DNA of 31,633 nucleotides, from NCBI GenBank assembly GCA_003554375.1, contig PWGF01000483.1:1-31633 (forward strand), written 5' to 3'. Every line of letters starts with the position of its first letter. The stretch's first letter is position 1. The notes beneath the pieces are model-generated. The model made no database searches. It was not told the DNA's origin and worked only from the letters and a program-made list of their open reading frames with translations. Below are positions 31,509 through 31,633 of this stretch, one piece after another. Source of the stretch: Spirochaetaceae bacterium (lineage in GTDB: Bacteria; Spirochaetota; Spirochaetia; DSM-27196; SKKC01). The position numbers and the translations under genes were made by a program.

Positions 31509-31633
31509 TGTCATCTCCGGGGAGCGAATCTCCGAGATCTATCTCCTCGGTGCTACCGGCGTCGTCGCCGTTATCGGTGTTATCGCCGTCTTCCCCCCCG
31601 GTCACAAGTCGCCCACTCACCTCTTCGGCGAAG
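31501..31633 (-). CDS. C-terminal end of an upstream gene, probably lptC
   Basis: Only the last 43 codons are inside the window, open to the right edge and ending at TAG 31503-31501. They encode 'FAEEVSGRLVTGGEDG' followed by a very acidic tail rich in Asp, Asn, Gly and Glu. The first residues resemble the end of an OstA/LptC beta strand ('VSGRLVTG'). The position before lptA-lptB and the 8-base overlap with lptA suggest LptC, but the sequence alone does not prove it. Confidence 0.5.
   Translation of the reverse strand, partial: FAEEVSGRLVTGGEDGDNTDNGDDAGSTEEIDLGDSLPGDDNE

Noticed and set aside
1..31633. Mobile elements, CRISPR arrays, phage genes, toxin-antitoxin pairs
   Set aside because: I looked for transposase motifs, spaced direct repeats, integrases and small paired ORFs and found none; the only repeats are short coding ones.

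Overview
The window is a GC-rich (about 60 %) bacterial chromosome segment, densely packed with genes and mostly housekeeping in character. The most likely source is a spirochaete (Spirochaetia). I base this on the form of LexA (helix 'HFGISVKGAYDHVKAL'), an lptC-lptA-lptB-rpoN-hpf-hprK-ptsH cluster with HPr kinase beside HPr, an ASCH gene of a type I associate with spirochaetes, and tRNA genes that do not encode CCA. This is inference from remembered family traits. A deltaproteobacterium has similar lpt-rpoN-hpf order and is the main alternative. The lpt genes imply a diderm envelope.

Layout. Positions 1-2092 (+): the end of a D12-class adenine methylase overlapping thiI. 2070-3362 (-): an orphan priming sugar-phosphate transferase, divergent from a GAF-HD-GYP c-di-GMP phosphodiesterase (3652-4908, +) whose promoter region carries a perfect dyad. 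5080-7927 (-): the three-subunit proton-pumping transhydrogenase pntAA-pntAB-pntB, with a dyad over its probable -10 box. 8168-12997 (-): tRNA-Ala(CGC), tRNA-Val(CAC), a GH3 lipoprotein, a GH1 glycosidase and a CrtI-type desaturase, all in one direction behind a strong tRNA promoter. 13115-13684 (+): an ASCH-domain protein that appears to start at CTG. 13763-19236 (-): a LamG/fibronectin III exported protein translationally coupled to a 1252-residue TPR protein with a very long low-complexity middle. 19242-21125 (+): uvrC. 21190-26621 (-): a five-gene run, DUF4390-like lipoprotein, NtrY-like kinase, NtrX-like sigma-54 activator, lexA and holA, with overlaps at the last three junctions. 26766-31633 (-): lptC(partial)-lptA-lptB-rpoN-hpf-hprK-ptsH.

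How the genes fit together. The right half couples envelope building (Lpt), alternative sigma factor RpoN, ribosome hibernation and HPr phosphorylation, followed by a membrane kinase and a sigma-54 activator that needs RpoN to act. LexA and the clamp-loader delta subunit end the same run, so DNA-damage control may share transcription with the two-component system. UvrC sits next door but points the other way.

I see no CRISPR array, insertion sequence, phage or recognisable defence island. The only possible accessory element is the cut-off methylase at the left edge. I did not find a clearly new multi-gene system. The best leads are the CTG-initiated ASCH gene, the DUF4390-NtrYX-LexA-HolA run, the LamG/FN3-TPR pair, the abutting uvrC/LamG starts, and three dyads placed over likely promoters. 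No gap exceeds 300 bases.
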